From: Lachnospiraceae bacterium UBA7480
GTDB lineage: Bacteria > Bacillota > Clostridia > Lachnospirales > Lachnospiraceae
Direction of reading: 5' to 3'
Assembly (NCBI GenBank): GCA_002479655.1
Contig: DLOQ01000126.1
Coordinates: 4,419-11,822 of the forward strand
Length of the DNA: 7,404 nucleotides
Position 1 is the stretch's first letter, and each line of letters starts with the position of its first letter. The position numbers and the translations under genes are program-made. This document shows, piece by piece, positions 1 through 6,143 of the stretch. The notes under the pieces were generated by a model that was not told where the DNA came from, did not search any database, and saw only the letters and a program-made list of their open reading frames with translations.

Positions 1-1669
1 CCACGCTTCTGGCCTGTCCGACGGCATCCCGATACCATGCTCCCGCAGCTTCCCGTTGTTTTTGATACAGCTTCAGCACAGTTTCCCAGTTGCTGCAGAT
101 AAAATCCGCAAATTCCCCTGCATTGGCATACGTCAGCTTATCCTTCGGCTTCATCGGCTTCCAGTTCTTCCTCTGGCTCGCAATCAAACTCTGCCTGTAT
201 TCCTGACGTCTTCTCTCAAGCCTTTCTTTTTTTCCAGCATCCTCCTCATCAATCTCTACCGCAAACGGCTGATAATATCCCTTCCTCAGATATTCCGGTA
301 CATGATCCGCAAGGCGGCTCGTCAATTCCTCCAGCTCCATATCTTTTAAAATATCTTCCAGGGAAATATTTTGTCCTACCTTATGGTCAATCATTTTCCG
401 CAGGTAATCATATTTCATATACTCTGCAGACAATTTTGCTGCCGCCAGCCTGGACCAATATACATACACCGTCTCCTCCCCCGGATACAGGATATCATAT
501 GTCTGTTTCAGGATCTCTCCGTCTCTGGAAAGAAACAGAATCTTCTCTATGCCATGCGTCCTGCAATACCTGTGGATAAAAGCACAGTAACCCGTCACAA
601 AAAGCCCGCCATAGATATAGCCGTACTCACCGTTCCTGCTGTATCTGCATAATCCGCCGTAAATGCGGTTATTGACAAGCCCCCTGTATGCTCCGCCGAT
701 CATGGGCGACATATCATAGCAGCGGTACAACAGCGTATTTTGATTGACATTAGGATACAGAAACGGCGTAAATCCATGCTTTTTCGCCATTTCAAAATCG
801 CTGCGCCTGTTATCCCCCACATGGGCGAAGGTCAACCCGCTTTGCTTTTTACGAGCCTTTTGTCCTAAGCCGTCCGACTCCTGCATATCCTGCGATTTTT
901 GCAGACAGTACTTCCTTACATAATCAAAAAGCCTGCCGTTTCCCTTGGCCTTCTGCACCTCACAGGATACAAAGATCTTTTCGTACCCATCATACCCACA
1001 GCGTCGCAGCAGCTGATCCAGATCCATTTCCGTAAGATACATATCCGAGGTGAGCACGATGCGTCGACCACATTCCTGCAGCTTCCTATATACCTGCTGC
1101 ATATAGGGATTGGCATAGCAAAGGGACAATTCCGTCTCCATCTCAGCCTGCATCCCGAGCTTACTGTCCAGCCCCGTCATCTCTTCAAGCCGCTCCCAAA
1201 TCTCCGAAAGATCAACTTCAAAGCTGCCGCAGCGGTCAAACTTTTTGCCTCTCGCAAGGTATTCCGCCTCCATCCTGATGCGTTTAAAATCCATATATCC
1301 CAGCTTCTGCCCCACGATATAAAACAGGTCTGTCGGTTCGGAGAACGGTCTGAAAACCAGCGTATCAAATATATCAAAGGAAACGATATCATATGCCATC
1401 AGCTTCTCTGCCAGCTGATCCGGCGAAGGATGTCTGACCAGCACATTTTCCGGCGTTTTCAGAGGAAGTCTTTTTTCCTCATAAACGGGAATCGTAAGCG
1501 GCGCGCCCAGCCACCGGCAAAACAATAGATAATATGCCACATTCAGCCACAACAAATAGGCATAAGAAACCAGCCTTCCTATGCCCGTCCTGCCGTCGTG
1601 CGCCCTGTGATAACGCTGCGCTATTCCGATCTGCCTGTTCACCAGCAGGGCATATAACCTTTCCCGCAT
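1..1669 (-). CDS. HAD-superfamily predicted hydrolase, COG5610 type (C-terminus beyond window)
   Basis: The frame is open for 556 codons from an ATG at 1669 to the left edge with no stop, so the C-terminus is missing. The start is set by GGGAGG (1679-1684) nine bases upstream. HAD-fold motifs appear in order: motif I DIFDTL at residues 99-104, motif II LTSD with S208, a motif III lysine near K242, and motif IV GDNRRSD at 285-291. A second conserved block, FLSRDGEIL around 379-387, follows as in COG5610 proteins. Motif I has Phe101 where phosphatases carry the second Asp, as haloacid dehalogenases have Tyr, so a classical phosphatase role is doubtful. Residues 256-279 are a polar, low-complexity stretch before motif IV. 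Such proteins are often encoded in capsule or exopolysaccharide clusters; substrate and reaction are unknown. No signal peptide is visible, so it is probably cytoplasmic. Base composition is more GC-rich than its right-hand neighbours. Confidence 0.85.
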   Translation of the reverse strand, partial: MRERLYALLVNRQIGIAQRYHRAHDGRTGIGRLVSYAYLLWLNVAYYLLFCRWLGAPLTIPVYEEKRLPLKTPENVLVRHPSPDQLAEKLMAYDIVSFDIFDTLVFRPFSEPTDLFYIVGQKLGYMDFKRIRMEAEYLARGKKFDRCGSFEVDLSEIWERLEEMTGLDSKLGMQAEMETELSLCYANPYMQQVYRKLQECGRRIVLTSDMYLTEMDLDQLLRRCGYDGYEKIFVSCEVQKAKGNGRLFDYVRKYCLQKSQDMQESDGLGQKARKKQSGLTFAHVGDNRRSDFEMAKKHGFTPFLYPNVNQNTLLYRCYDMSPMIGGAYRGLVNNRIYGGLCRYSRNGEYGYIYGGLFVTGYCAFIHRYCRTHGIEKILFLSRDGEILKQTYDILYPGEETVYVYWSRLAAAKLSAEYMKYDYLRKMIDHKVGQNISLEDILKDMELEELTSRLADHVPEYLRKGYYQPFAVEIDEEDAGKKERLERRRQEYRQSLIASQRKNWKPMKPKDKLTYANAGEFADFICSNWETVLKLYQKQREAAGAWYRDAVGQARSV

Positions 1670-1720
1670 AAATGTTTTCCTCCCATAGTATTTCATATGA
1701 TTTCAATCTAATAAATACAG

Positions 1721-1733
1721 TTCGTCGGACGAA
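1721..1733. promoter_or_regulatory. 13-bp palindrome in divergent intergenic region, possible operator
   Basis: TTCGTCGGACGAA is a perfect 6+1+6 inverted repeat. Its central base (1727) lies 58 bp from the start codons of both flanking divergent genes (1669 and 1785). The one-base spacer makes it a poor RNA hairpin but a plausible dimeric repressor site. It does not match the Bacillus LexA box (CGAAC-N4-GTTCG). No convincing -35/-10 pair was found beside it on either strand, so the operator role is inference. Confidence 0.35.
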
Positions 1734-1784
1734 AAAACACATAACAGAGCCATATCCGCATATACTACTTATGAGGTATCATCC

Positions 1785-2291
1785 ATGAAACATCTTAAAC
1801 AATATACAATCATCGGGATCATTTTTGTTGTGATCACGGGAACACTGGCACATTTTTTATATGATTGGAGCGGAAATAACCGTATCGTCGGGTATTTTAC
1901 GCCAATCAATGAATCCATCTGGGAACATATGAAGCTGTTGTTCTTCCCGATGTTGATCTACTCGCTTATCATGATCTTAAAATTCCGCAGGGTATACCCC
2001 TGTATTGCTTCTGCTTTAAGCTTCGGAATCTTAGCAGGCGCGTTTCTGATCCCGCTTTTTTACTATGCTTATACCAGTATCCTTGGTAAAAATGTTTTTA
2101 TTTTGGATCTCAGCATCTTTATTTTGAGTATCGTGATCGCCTTTTGGCTTTCTTACAGGCTCACACTGTCCTGCCGGCTGGAATCTTACACCTCCATACT
2201 AGGTATGTTAGTGAGCGTTCTTTTAATATGCTTTTTCATTTTTACTTACAATCCTCCGGCGGCTGCTATTTTTCAAGATCCGACCGTTTGA
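1785..2291 (+). CDS. DUF6512-like multi-pass membrane protein, conserved tail shortened
   Basis: This 168-aa protein is mostly hydrophobic, with about five probable membrane segments near residues 8-26, 50-66, 72-98, 104-126 and 138-156. The conserved-looking stretch DWSGNN (27-32) followed by TPINESIWEHMK (39-50), and a TYNPP...FQDP end (154-166), match my memory of DUF6512 proteins, whose function is unknown. The start ATG has GAGGT at 1773-1777, seven bases away. Family members as I remember them continue past the DP with a short TGTYGI-like tail; here the frame stops at DPTV, exactly where it overlaps the end of convergent kptA by 19 bp. The last residues may therefore have been lost at a rearrangement junction. 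It is divergent from the HAD gene and likely has its own promoter between 1670 and 1784, which I could not place. Location: cytoplasmic membrane. Confidence 0.8.
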   Translation: MKHLKQYTIIGIIFVVITGTLAHFLYDWSGNNRIVGYFTPINESIWEHMKLLFFPMLIYSLIMILKFRRVYPCIASALSFGILAGAFLIPLFYYAYTSILGKNVFILDLSIFILSIVIAFWLSYRLTLSCRLESYTSILGMLVSVLLICFFIFTYNPPAAAIFQDPTV

Positions 2292-2818
2292 ATATATTTC
2301 TTTTCTATATATTTTGTAAGCCATACGCCGTTCTGAGACAGGTAAAATTTTTTCCCGTCTTGATACATCTCATCAGCGCTGATCAGCAATATAATCGGAT
2401 CTCCATGCCTTTTTCCAACCTTCACAGCCGTTTCTTCATCTTTTGATAAATGCACATATAACCGGTTCATCGGTTTTATCCCCTCTCGCATAATGGACTC
2501 AAGGAAACGGTCTGCCGTGCCATGATACAAAAATTGGGGAGGCTGCTTTTCCTCCAATTCAACATCTACCGGAATAGAATGACCCTGATTTGCACGGATC
2601 AGCGTCTTATCTTCATTAAAAGAAAATCTCTGTTTATTATTTGTCCTAACGATCTCTTCTAACATCCCCATATCAATTTTTCTTCCTGTTTCGTTAATAC
2701 CAGCCAATAGTTCTTCCACATCAGCCCATCCATGTTCATCCAAGGCAATGTGCGCTGCCTCCGGCTTGTGTCTCAAAACAAGACTGATGAACACACTCAG
2801 CTTATTTAAATTCTCCAT
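2273..2818 (-). CDS. kptA: KptA/Tpt1-family RNA 2'-phosphotransferase
   Basis: This 181-aa protein has the normal length for bacterial KptA. The family removes an internal RNA 2'-phosphate using NAD+, releasing ADP-ribose 1'',2''-cyclic phosphate and nicotinamide; the bacterial substrate is not established, though RNA repair is often suggested. The Arg-His-Arg-Arg tetrad is complete: R16 and H17 in LVLRHKPEA, R64 in KQRFSF and R119 in NRLYVHLS, aligned by eye to E. coli KptA R21/H22/R69/R125. The RANQGHS (75-81) and FLYHGTA (96-102) NAD-binding blocks and VWLTKY near the end are also present. The start ATG has GGGGAG (2827-2832) eight bases upstream. The C-terminal QTVGS extends past the usual end and is encoded within the last codons of the convergent DUF6512 gene. 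A promoter lies at 2884-2912. It appears active and cytoplasmic. Confidence 0.93.
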   Translation of the reverse strand: MENLNKLSVFISLVLRHKPEAAHIALDEHGWADVEELLAGINETGRKIDMGMLEEIVRTNNKQRFSFNEDKTLIRANQGHSIPVDVELEEKQPPQFLYHGTADRFLESIMREGIKPMNRLYVHLSKDEETAVKVGKRHGDPIILLISADEMYQDGKKFYLSQNGVWLTKYIEKKYIQTVGS

Positions 2819-2862
2819 GATAGATACTCCCCTTTAATATATTGTGATTGATTTTTTATCAC
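2806..2862 (-). CDS. Possible 18-codon leader ORF overlapping the kptA start
   Basis: A GTG at 2862 lies six bases after a strong SD, AGAAGGAG (2869-2876), better than that of kptA itself. The frame runs 18 codons (reading VIKNQSQYIKGEYLSWRI) and stops at 2806, 13 bp inside kptA in another frame. An alternative ATG at 2864 is followed at once by TGA. The arrangement would allow translational coupling to kptA. The predicted transcript start (about 2877) would leave this SD at the extreme 5' end, which weakens the case. No homology is recognised; the leader role is inference. Confidence 0.3.
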   Translation of the reverse strand: MIKNQSQYIKGEYLSWRI

Positions 2863-2863
2863 A
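2843..2863. promoter_or_regulatory. Inverted repeat in the kptA 5' leader
   Basis: TGTGAT (2843-2848) and ATCACA (2858-2863) form a 6-bp inverted repeat with a 9-base spacer, downstream of the predicted kptA promoter. In the mRNA the stem would enclose the leader GTG and sit between the two SD sites. It could be a short RNA hairpin or an operator. The spacing (TGTGA-N11-TCACA) does not fit a CRP-type site. Confidence 0.25.
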
Positions 2864-2883
2864 TCTATCTCCTTCTAAAGAGT

Positions 2884-2912
2884 ATCATAATATAAATGTC
2901 GTTGCATATCAA
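2884..2912 (-). promoter_or_regulatory. Predicted sigma-A promoter for kptA
   Basis: On the minus strand, a TTGATA -35 (2907-2912) is followed by a 17-bp spacer and a TATGAT -10 (2884-2889); each matches consensus at five of six positions or close to it. Transcription would begin near 2877, about 60 bases before the kptA ATG. Confidence 0.55.
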
Positions 2913-3001
2913 TTATTTTTTTGATTTCTAATTCTCTGAGTTTATAAGCATTGACACAAATTGCCGGCTTCGCTGCTCATAAAGATAAATTATTCTCTAT
3001 C

Positions 3002-3031
3002 TTCACATTTCTACATTTTCCTACATATAAT
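3002..3031 (+). promoter_or_regulatory. Predicted sigma-A promoter for the DUF6774-like gene
   Basis: A TTCACA -35 (3002-3007, five of six) is followed by 18 bp and a perfect TATAAT -10 (3026-3031). The start point would fall near 3038, giving a leader of about 20 bases that contains just the SD of the small downstream gene. Confidence 0.55.
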
Positions 3032-3057
3032 ATATAAATATCCCCCTAGGAAGAATT

Positions 3058-3222
3058 ATGAAAAGCAACTGTCAAAGTCTCTATATTTTATCAACTATAG
3101 CTTGTCAGCTTGCAGAATGCCTTAATGAAAAAGAATTGGAAATACTTTCTGCTGATCTGAATACCCTTGGAGAAATGCTTGAGTCTTTGTTAGCGCGTAA
3201 AGCCAAATGTGGGGATGACTAA
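3058..3222 (+). CDS. Small DUF6774-like protein (54 aa)
   Basis: ATG at 3058 to TAA at 3220-3222 encodes 54 residues. AGGAAG (3048-3053) lies just upstream, and a perfect TATAAT promoter precedes it. The core, ACQLAECLNEKELEILSADL followed by a second helix around LGEMLESLLA, matches my memory of DUF6774, a short family of unknown function common in Lachnospiraceae. The pattern suggests two amphipathic helices, with Cys at positions 5, 16, 21 and 51. There is no signal peptide or membrane segment, so it is probably cytoplasmic. It stands alone, between divergent kptA on the left and convergent Rpn on the right, so it is likely a monocistronic transcript. No terminator with a U-tract was found in the 174 bases that follow. 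Confidence 0.8.
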   Translation: MKSNCQSLYILSTIACQLAECLNEKELEILSADLNTLGEMLESLLARKAKCGDD

Positions 3223-3396
3223 CGTCGGATGTATCTATGAAATGTTTTTTATAAACTTATCCAATCCGAATGATTTAACGCTTACATTTATTCAAAGAAA
3301 GACATGGTAATAGGAAGCCCACTCGTGACTCCCTTTACTTTTTTATATACCGCAGTTTATCATCATAGTCCTTCTGCAATGTCTGGTAGTAATTAT

Positions 3397-4437
3397 TTAT
3401 ACCCAATCTTCCCTTATTTTCTTCTCATCAAAATCCGGAGAATATACTGCTGCCCTCTCACACAATGTATGTATCACATCTTCCGGTTCTTCAAGGACTT
3501 CAGCTATTTCTGCTTCTGTATTTCCTTTGGCAAGCTTCTTGCAGACAAGAAGGAATAATTTTAGTTCGATTCCTTGTTCGATTCCTTGTTCCTTTCCTTG
3601 CTCGATTCCCTGCTCAATCCCCTGTCTTATTCCTTCTTCCCGCTCGCTTCTCATATGCTTCTCTTCATCATATTCAAATATGCTCACTGCTATCGCCTCC
3701 GCCCGGTTTTTGGTTAGGAAGTCCGCCAAAATATCATTCCTGATGCAGTAGTCCACTGCCTTTTCTACTGCCTCCTCAAAAGACATTGTTCCGGCAAACC
3801 GTCTTACCTGATCAACATACTGCGCATATTCTTCTAATATACGGCACGCTTTCATCAACTCTTTATTATATCCCCAATTGATGTTATAAACTGTAACCAG
3901 CAGTTCAAGTTCAGGTTGTTCCTGTTTCTTTAAAAAGGCATCCGATAACCGTAACACCTGTTTCACCGGCTGGGGATCGGTTCCATTATAAAACACTACA
4001 AATCTTGGGGACGGTACCCTGACCAGCTTCTGCCCATATAAGTCGTCTTCACTTGTCAATCCCTGCAGTATCGTTGTAACATAGGTCAGATCCCGCAGCG
4101 GCATGTTGGGATTCACTGTTGACTGGTGTTCATAAAGCATCAGCTCAAAACCGAATACAAAAGAAACATCATTTTTATAATTCATATAGATCGCATTTTC
4201 CTGTGTCGTGATCTCAAGGTTGTCCACTTCCGTATAAGCCGTTCCGTTAACTGCATTGTAAAGGCTCAAAAGATTTTCCCTGTCGTTGAAAATCATACGG
4301 AAAACTGTATCTTTATAGTGCTGACGTGCTTTCGACCTCTCTGCCACCCTCTGTTTTACTGTCGCTCTCCTCTTCGCTGATTCCTTCTGCTTTAGGCTTC
4401 TTGCCGCTTTTGGCGTTACTTTTTGTTTTTTATTCAT
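3397..4437 (-). CDS. Rpn-family PD-(D/E)XK nuclease / transposase-like protein
   Basis: This 346-aa protein starts at an ATG preceded by AGGAGG (4445-4450) with seven-base spacing. A Lys/Arg-rich head (residues 1-39) leads into YKDTVFRMIF (41-50), the usual opening of Rpn-type proteins. Probable nuclease residues are D90 in KNDVSF and E103/Q105 in LYEHQS, the E-x-Q form of the PD-(D/E)XK site. The middle (110-240) matches the general Rpn layout. Residues 266-291 are a Gly/Glu/Gln repeat (units like IEQG), and a helical tail (292-330) follows. Rpn proteins of E. coli are DNA endonucleases that promote RecA-independent recombination; activity here is inference. The gene has no operon partner and is convergent with the DUF6774-like gene. 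Its leader has two mutually exclusive possible stems around the SD, hinting at translational control. Confidence 0.85.
   Translation of the reverse strand: MNKKQKVTPKAARSLKQKESAKRRATVKQRVAERSKARQHYKDTVFRMIFNDRENLLSLYNAVNGTAYTEVDNLEITTQENAIYMNYKNDVSFVFGFELMLYEHQSTVNPNMPLRDLTYVTTILQGLTSEDDLYGQKLVRVPSPRFVVFYNGTDPQPVKQVLRLSDAFLKKQEQPELELLVTVYNINWGYNKELMKACRILEEYAQYVDQVRRFAGTMSFEEAVEKAVDYCIRNDILADFLTKNRAEAIAVSIFEYDEEKHMRSEREEGIRQGIEQGIEQGKEQGIEQGIELKLFLLVCKKLAKGNTEAEIAEVLEEPEDVIHTLCERAAVYSPDFDEKKIREDWV
3567..3638. repeat. 12-bp in-frame tandem repeat inside the Rpn gene
   Basis: The unit CGATTCCTTGTT occurs twice exactly (3567-3590), then in four drifting copies. It encodes IEQG/KEQG-like units on the minus strand. 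Twelve bases keep the reading frame, so copy-number slippage would lengthen or shorten a linker without disrupting the protein. It is not a CRISPR array: there are no spacers. Confidence 0.85.
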
Positions 4438-4444
4438 TTTTTGT

Positions 4445-4483
4445 CCTCCTCATATTACAGGAGAACTTTTTCAGAGTCTCCTG
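4445..4483 (-). promoter_or_regulatory. Alternative stems in the Rpn mRNA leader (possible SD sequestration)
   Basis: In the minus-strand transcript, CAGGAGA (4477-4483) can pair with TCTCCTG (4458-4464), a 7-bp stem with a 12-base loop. The same TCTCCT can instead pair with the SD AGGAGG (4445-4450): five Watson-Crick pairs plus one G-U, with a 7-8 base loop. The two stems exclude each other, so the first would free the SD and the second would hide it. No U-tract follows, so it is not a terminator. Chance is possible because all arms are SD-like or anti-SD-like. Confidence 0.35.
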
Positions 4484-4582
4484 CTTATTTAAATAATAAA
4501 AGTGATTAAAAGCATGGATTTTCTGAAAATTAATTTAGATACATAGAAAATGAATATGTTTAATAGAAAAATATGCTTTGAA

Positions 4583-4780
4583 TTATGATAGCATGAAATG
4601 TGGGGAATTGCAATCAGAAGTTTGCAGTTTTTTATAGAATTGCATAAAAAATGTCCGGCATCTGTCAAACTCATCTATCTCAGCCATAGTAAGAATGCCA
4701 CATTCTCCGTGTCCATTGCATGTAAGATACACTCGACTTGAAGCCTCTACCTGAAATAGCAACGAATGATCGTTCCAGGC
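4583..4780 (-). pseudogene. Possible decayed or small Cys-rich ORF, unidentified
   Basis: A 65-codon frame is open on the minus strand between a stop at 4781-4783 and a TAA at 4583-4585. It reads like protein, with a Cys/His cluster (CNGHGEC) followed by an acidic-aromatic helix (AEIDEFDRCRTFF). I do not recognise the family. There is no ATG near the beginning; GTG at 4732 would give 49 aa but has only a weak GAGG 11 bases away, so a C-terminal remnant is more likely than a working gene. Nothing else in 4484-4862 looks coding. Confidence 0.3.
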
Positions 4781-4862
4781 TTATGCTTTACTTGCCTTTA
4801 CATGCCTTTTCTTATCAATATCAAGAATTTTCTTATCCAAATATTACCTTTCTTAAATACTT

Positions 4863-4891
4863 TAGACAACATAAATAAGAAAATTCATAAT
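4863..4891 (+). promoter_or_regulatory. Predicted sigma-A promoter for the tyrosine recombinase
   Basis: TAGACA (4863-4868) and CATAAT (4886-4891) are separated by 17 bp, and each matches the consensus at five of six positions. Transcription would start near 4898, just before the SD at 4904-4910. Confidence 0.45.
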
Positions 4892-4918
4892 AAAAAGAAA
4901 ACCAAGGAGAGACAACCC

Positions 4919-5845
4919 ATGAATGCATTTAACAATCATATTGCAGAATATCTTGAATATTGCGAATACCGCAAACGCCTAAATGCCAAAACCTTAAAGG
5001 CATACCGTATTGACTTAAAACAATATGAACTCTTTTGTTCCGATACCACGGACTGTACTTCCAAAAACACAGTGGATCAATTTATCACTGAGCTGCACAA
5101 GCAATATAAACCCAAAACCGTCAAACGCAAAATTGCGAGTCTGAAAGCTTTTTTTCATTATATGGAATATCAGGAACAGCTTAATGAAAACCCATTTACG
5201 AAGATAGACACCCGCTTCCGGGAAGCCAAGCTTCTACCCAAAACCATTCCGTTTCATTCCATCCAGACATTTCTGTCAACATTGTATGCCCAAAAGGAGC
5301 AGGCGGAATCGAACTATCAGCTTCGTTGCCGCATCAGGGATATTGCAGTCATCGAATTATTATTCGCTACCGGAATGCGGATATCTGAATTGTGTTCCCT
5401 GAAACCGTCTGATGTGGACCTTGCAAGTAACAATATTCTGATTTACGGAAAAGGCTCTAAAGAAAGGATCATACAGCTGGGCAACCAAGATGTTATAAAC
5501 GCATTGATCTTGTATCAGGAAACCTTTAAAGAAGATATTGAAATATGCGGATATTTCTTTGTAAACAGACTACAGCGCAAACTATCTGATCAATCGGTCC
5601 GCTTTATGATCAATCGCTACGCTGAACTTGCCGGCATCCCCCAGCATATCACCCCGCATATGTTCAGACATTCTTTTGCAACGCTTTTATTGGAACAGGA
5701 TGTTGACATCAGATATATACAGAGAATGCTGGGACATAGCTCTATCAGTACAACTGAGATTTATACACATGTGTCGAATGCGAAGCAAAAAGACATTTTG
5801 ATTCATAGGCATCCGAGGAATTTGATGGAGGTGGATAAAGGATAA
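4919..5845 (+). CDS. Tyrosine recombinase / integrase (XerC/XerD-like)
   Basis: The ATG at 4919 follows AAGGAGA (4904-4910) by eight bases. The frame is open further upstream to 4766, but that stretch has no SD and reads as non-coding. The 308-aa product has the XerCD length. An N-terminal core-binding SAM-like domain (about 4-90) precedes the catalytic domain, whose residues are all present: R154 in ATGMRISEL, K178 in YGKGSKER, H247 and R250 in TPHMFRHSF, H273 in LGHSS and the nucleophile Y282 in IYTHV. It should cut and rejoin DNA at a specific site; its target is unknown. With no replication, relaxase or phage genes beside it, it is more likely an orphan integrase of a decayed element than the housekeeping Xer. 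Some IS91-group elements pair such a gene with a transposase, but none is visible downstream. The gene appears intact and has its own promoter. Confidence 0.93.
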   Translation: MNAFNNHIAEYLEYCEYRKRLNAKTLKAYRIDLKQYELFCSDTTDCTSKNTVDQFITELHKQYKPKTVKRKIASLKAFFHYMEYQEQLNENPFTKIDTRFREAKLLPKTIPFHSIQTFLSTLYAQKEQAESNYQLRCRIRDIAVIELLFATGMRISELCSLKPSDVDLASNNILIYGKGSKERIIQLGNQDVINALILYQETFKEDIEICGYFFVNRLQRKLSDQSVRFMINRYAELAGIPQHITPHMFRHSFATLLLEQDVDIRYIQRMLGHSSISTTEIYTHVSNAKQKDILIHRHPRNLMEVDKG

Positions 5846-5873
5846 TGTCTCTTTTGCCCTCCGTCATTTTTAC

Positions 5874-6143
5874 TTAGTGAACAGGTTTCTTTTCTCTTGC
5901 CATCGAAGGTGGCAATGCCATAATATGCATGTTATTAGACCATGTATTCTCTCTCAACAGCGTTGAGAGTTCCGGTCTGTCCTTATAAGTTTCATAAAAC
6001 TGTTTCATTCTCCATATATTCTGTGATGAATAACCTCTGATACCAGGCTCTCTGCTCAAAATATACTCGGGCAAAGCTTTGACCGTAGATTTTCCCCAGC
6101 CATTTATTTCAATTTGTTTTGAAACATACTCACCTATAGCCCA
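5874..6143 (-). pseudogene. YhcG / DUF1016-type PDDEXK protein, N-terminal fragment
   Basis: The minus-strand frame reads WAIGEYVSKQIEINGWGKST and then REPGIRGYSSQNIWRMKQFY, a strong match to the winged-helix N-terminal domain of YhcG (DUF1016) proteins. The true N-terminus is missing: the frame joins IS66 tnpB near 6143 without a start codon. A TTG at 6074 is in frame but lies inside the conserved domain. Similarity ends near WSNNMHIM (about 5920-5940), after which an unrelated 14-residue tail (ALPPSMAREKKPVH) runs to a stop at 5874. The C-terminal PD-(D/E)XK nuclease domain is wholly absent. YhcG proteins are putative nucleases, often found near restriction or defence genes. This is a dead piece broken at both ends. 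Confidence 0.75.

Noticed and set aside
899..1528. 209-codon plus-strand frame, with other frames at 56-349, 371-652, 916-1116, 1177-1392 and 1479-1742
   Set aside because: All lie opposite or out of frame with the continuous 556-codon HAD frame, which has the motifs and the SD; these have neither.
1761..1766. TATACT as a -10 for the DUF6512-like gene
   Set aside because: There is no -35 at 16-19 bp, and the start point would fall in the SD.
2843..2863. CRP/FNR-type binding site
   Set aside because: Half-sites resemble TGTGA/TCACA but the 11-bp gap does not fit CRP (6 bp), and FNR half-sites differ.
3225..3287. Possible terminator after the DUF6774-like gene
   Set aside because: The only repeat (TCGGAT/ATCCGA) has a loop of over 30 bases, and the T-run lies inside it, not after it.
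4489..4674. 61-codon minus-strand frame starting MSLTDAGHF
   Set aside because: It has no SD, and its residue pattern looks like translated AT-rich spacer; the alternative frame at 4583-4780 is more protein-like.
4766..4918. Upstream extension of the recombinase frame (51 extra codons)
   Set aside because: There is no SD at 4766; the ATG at 4919 has an ideal SD and promoter and gives the family's normal length.
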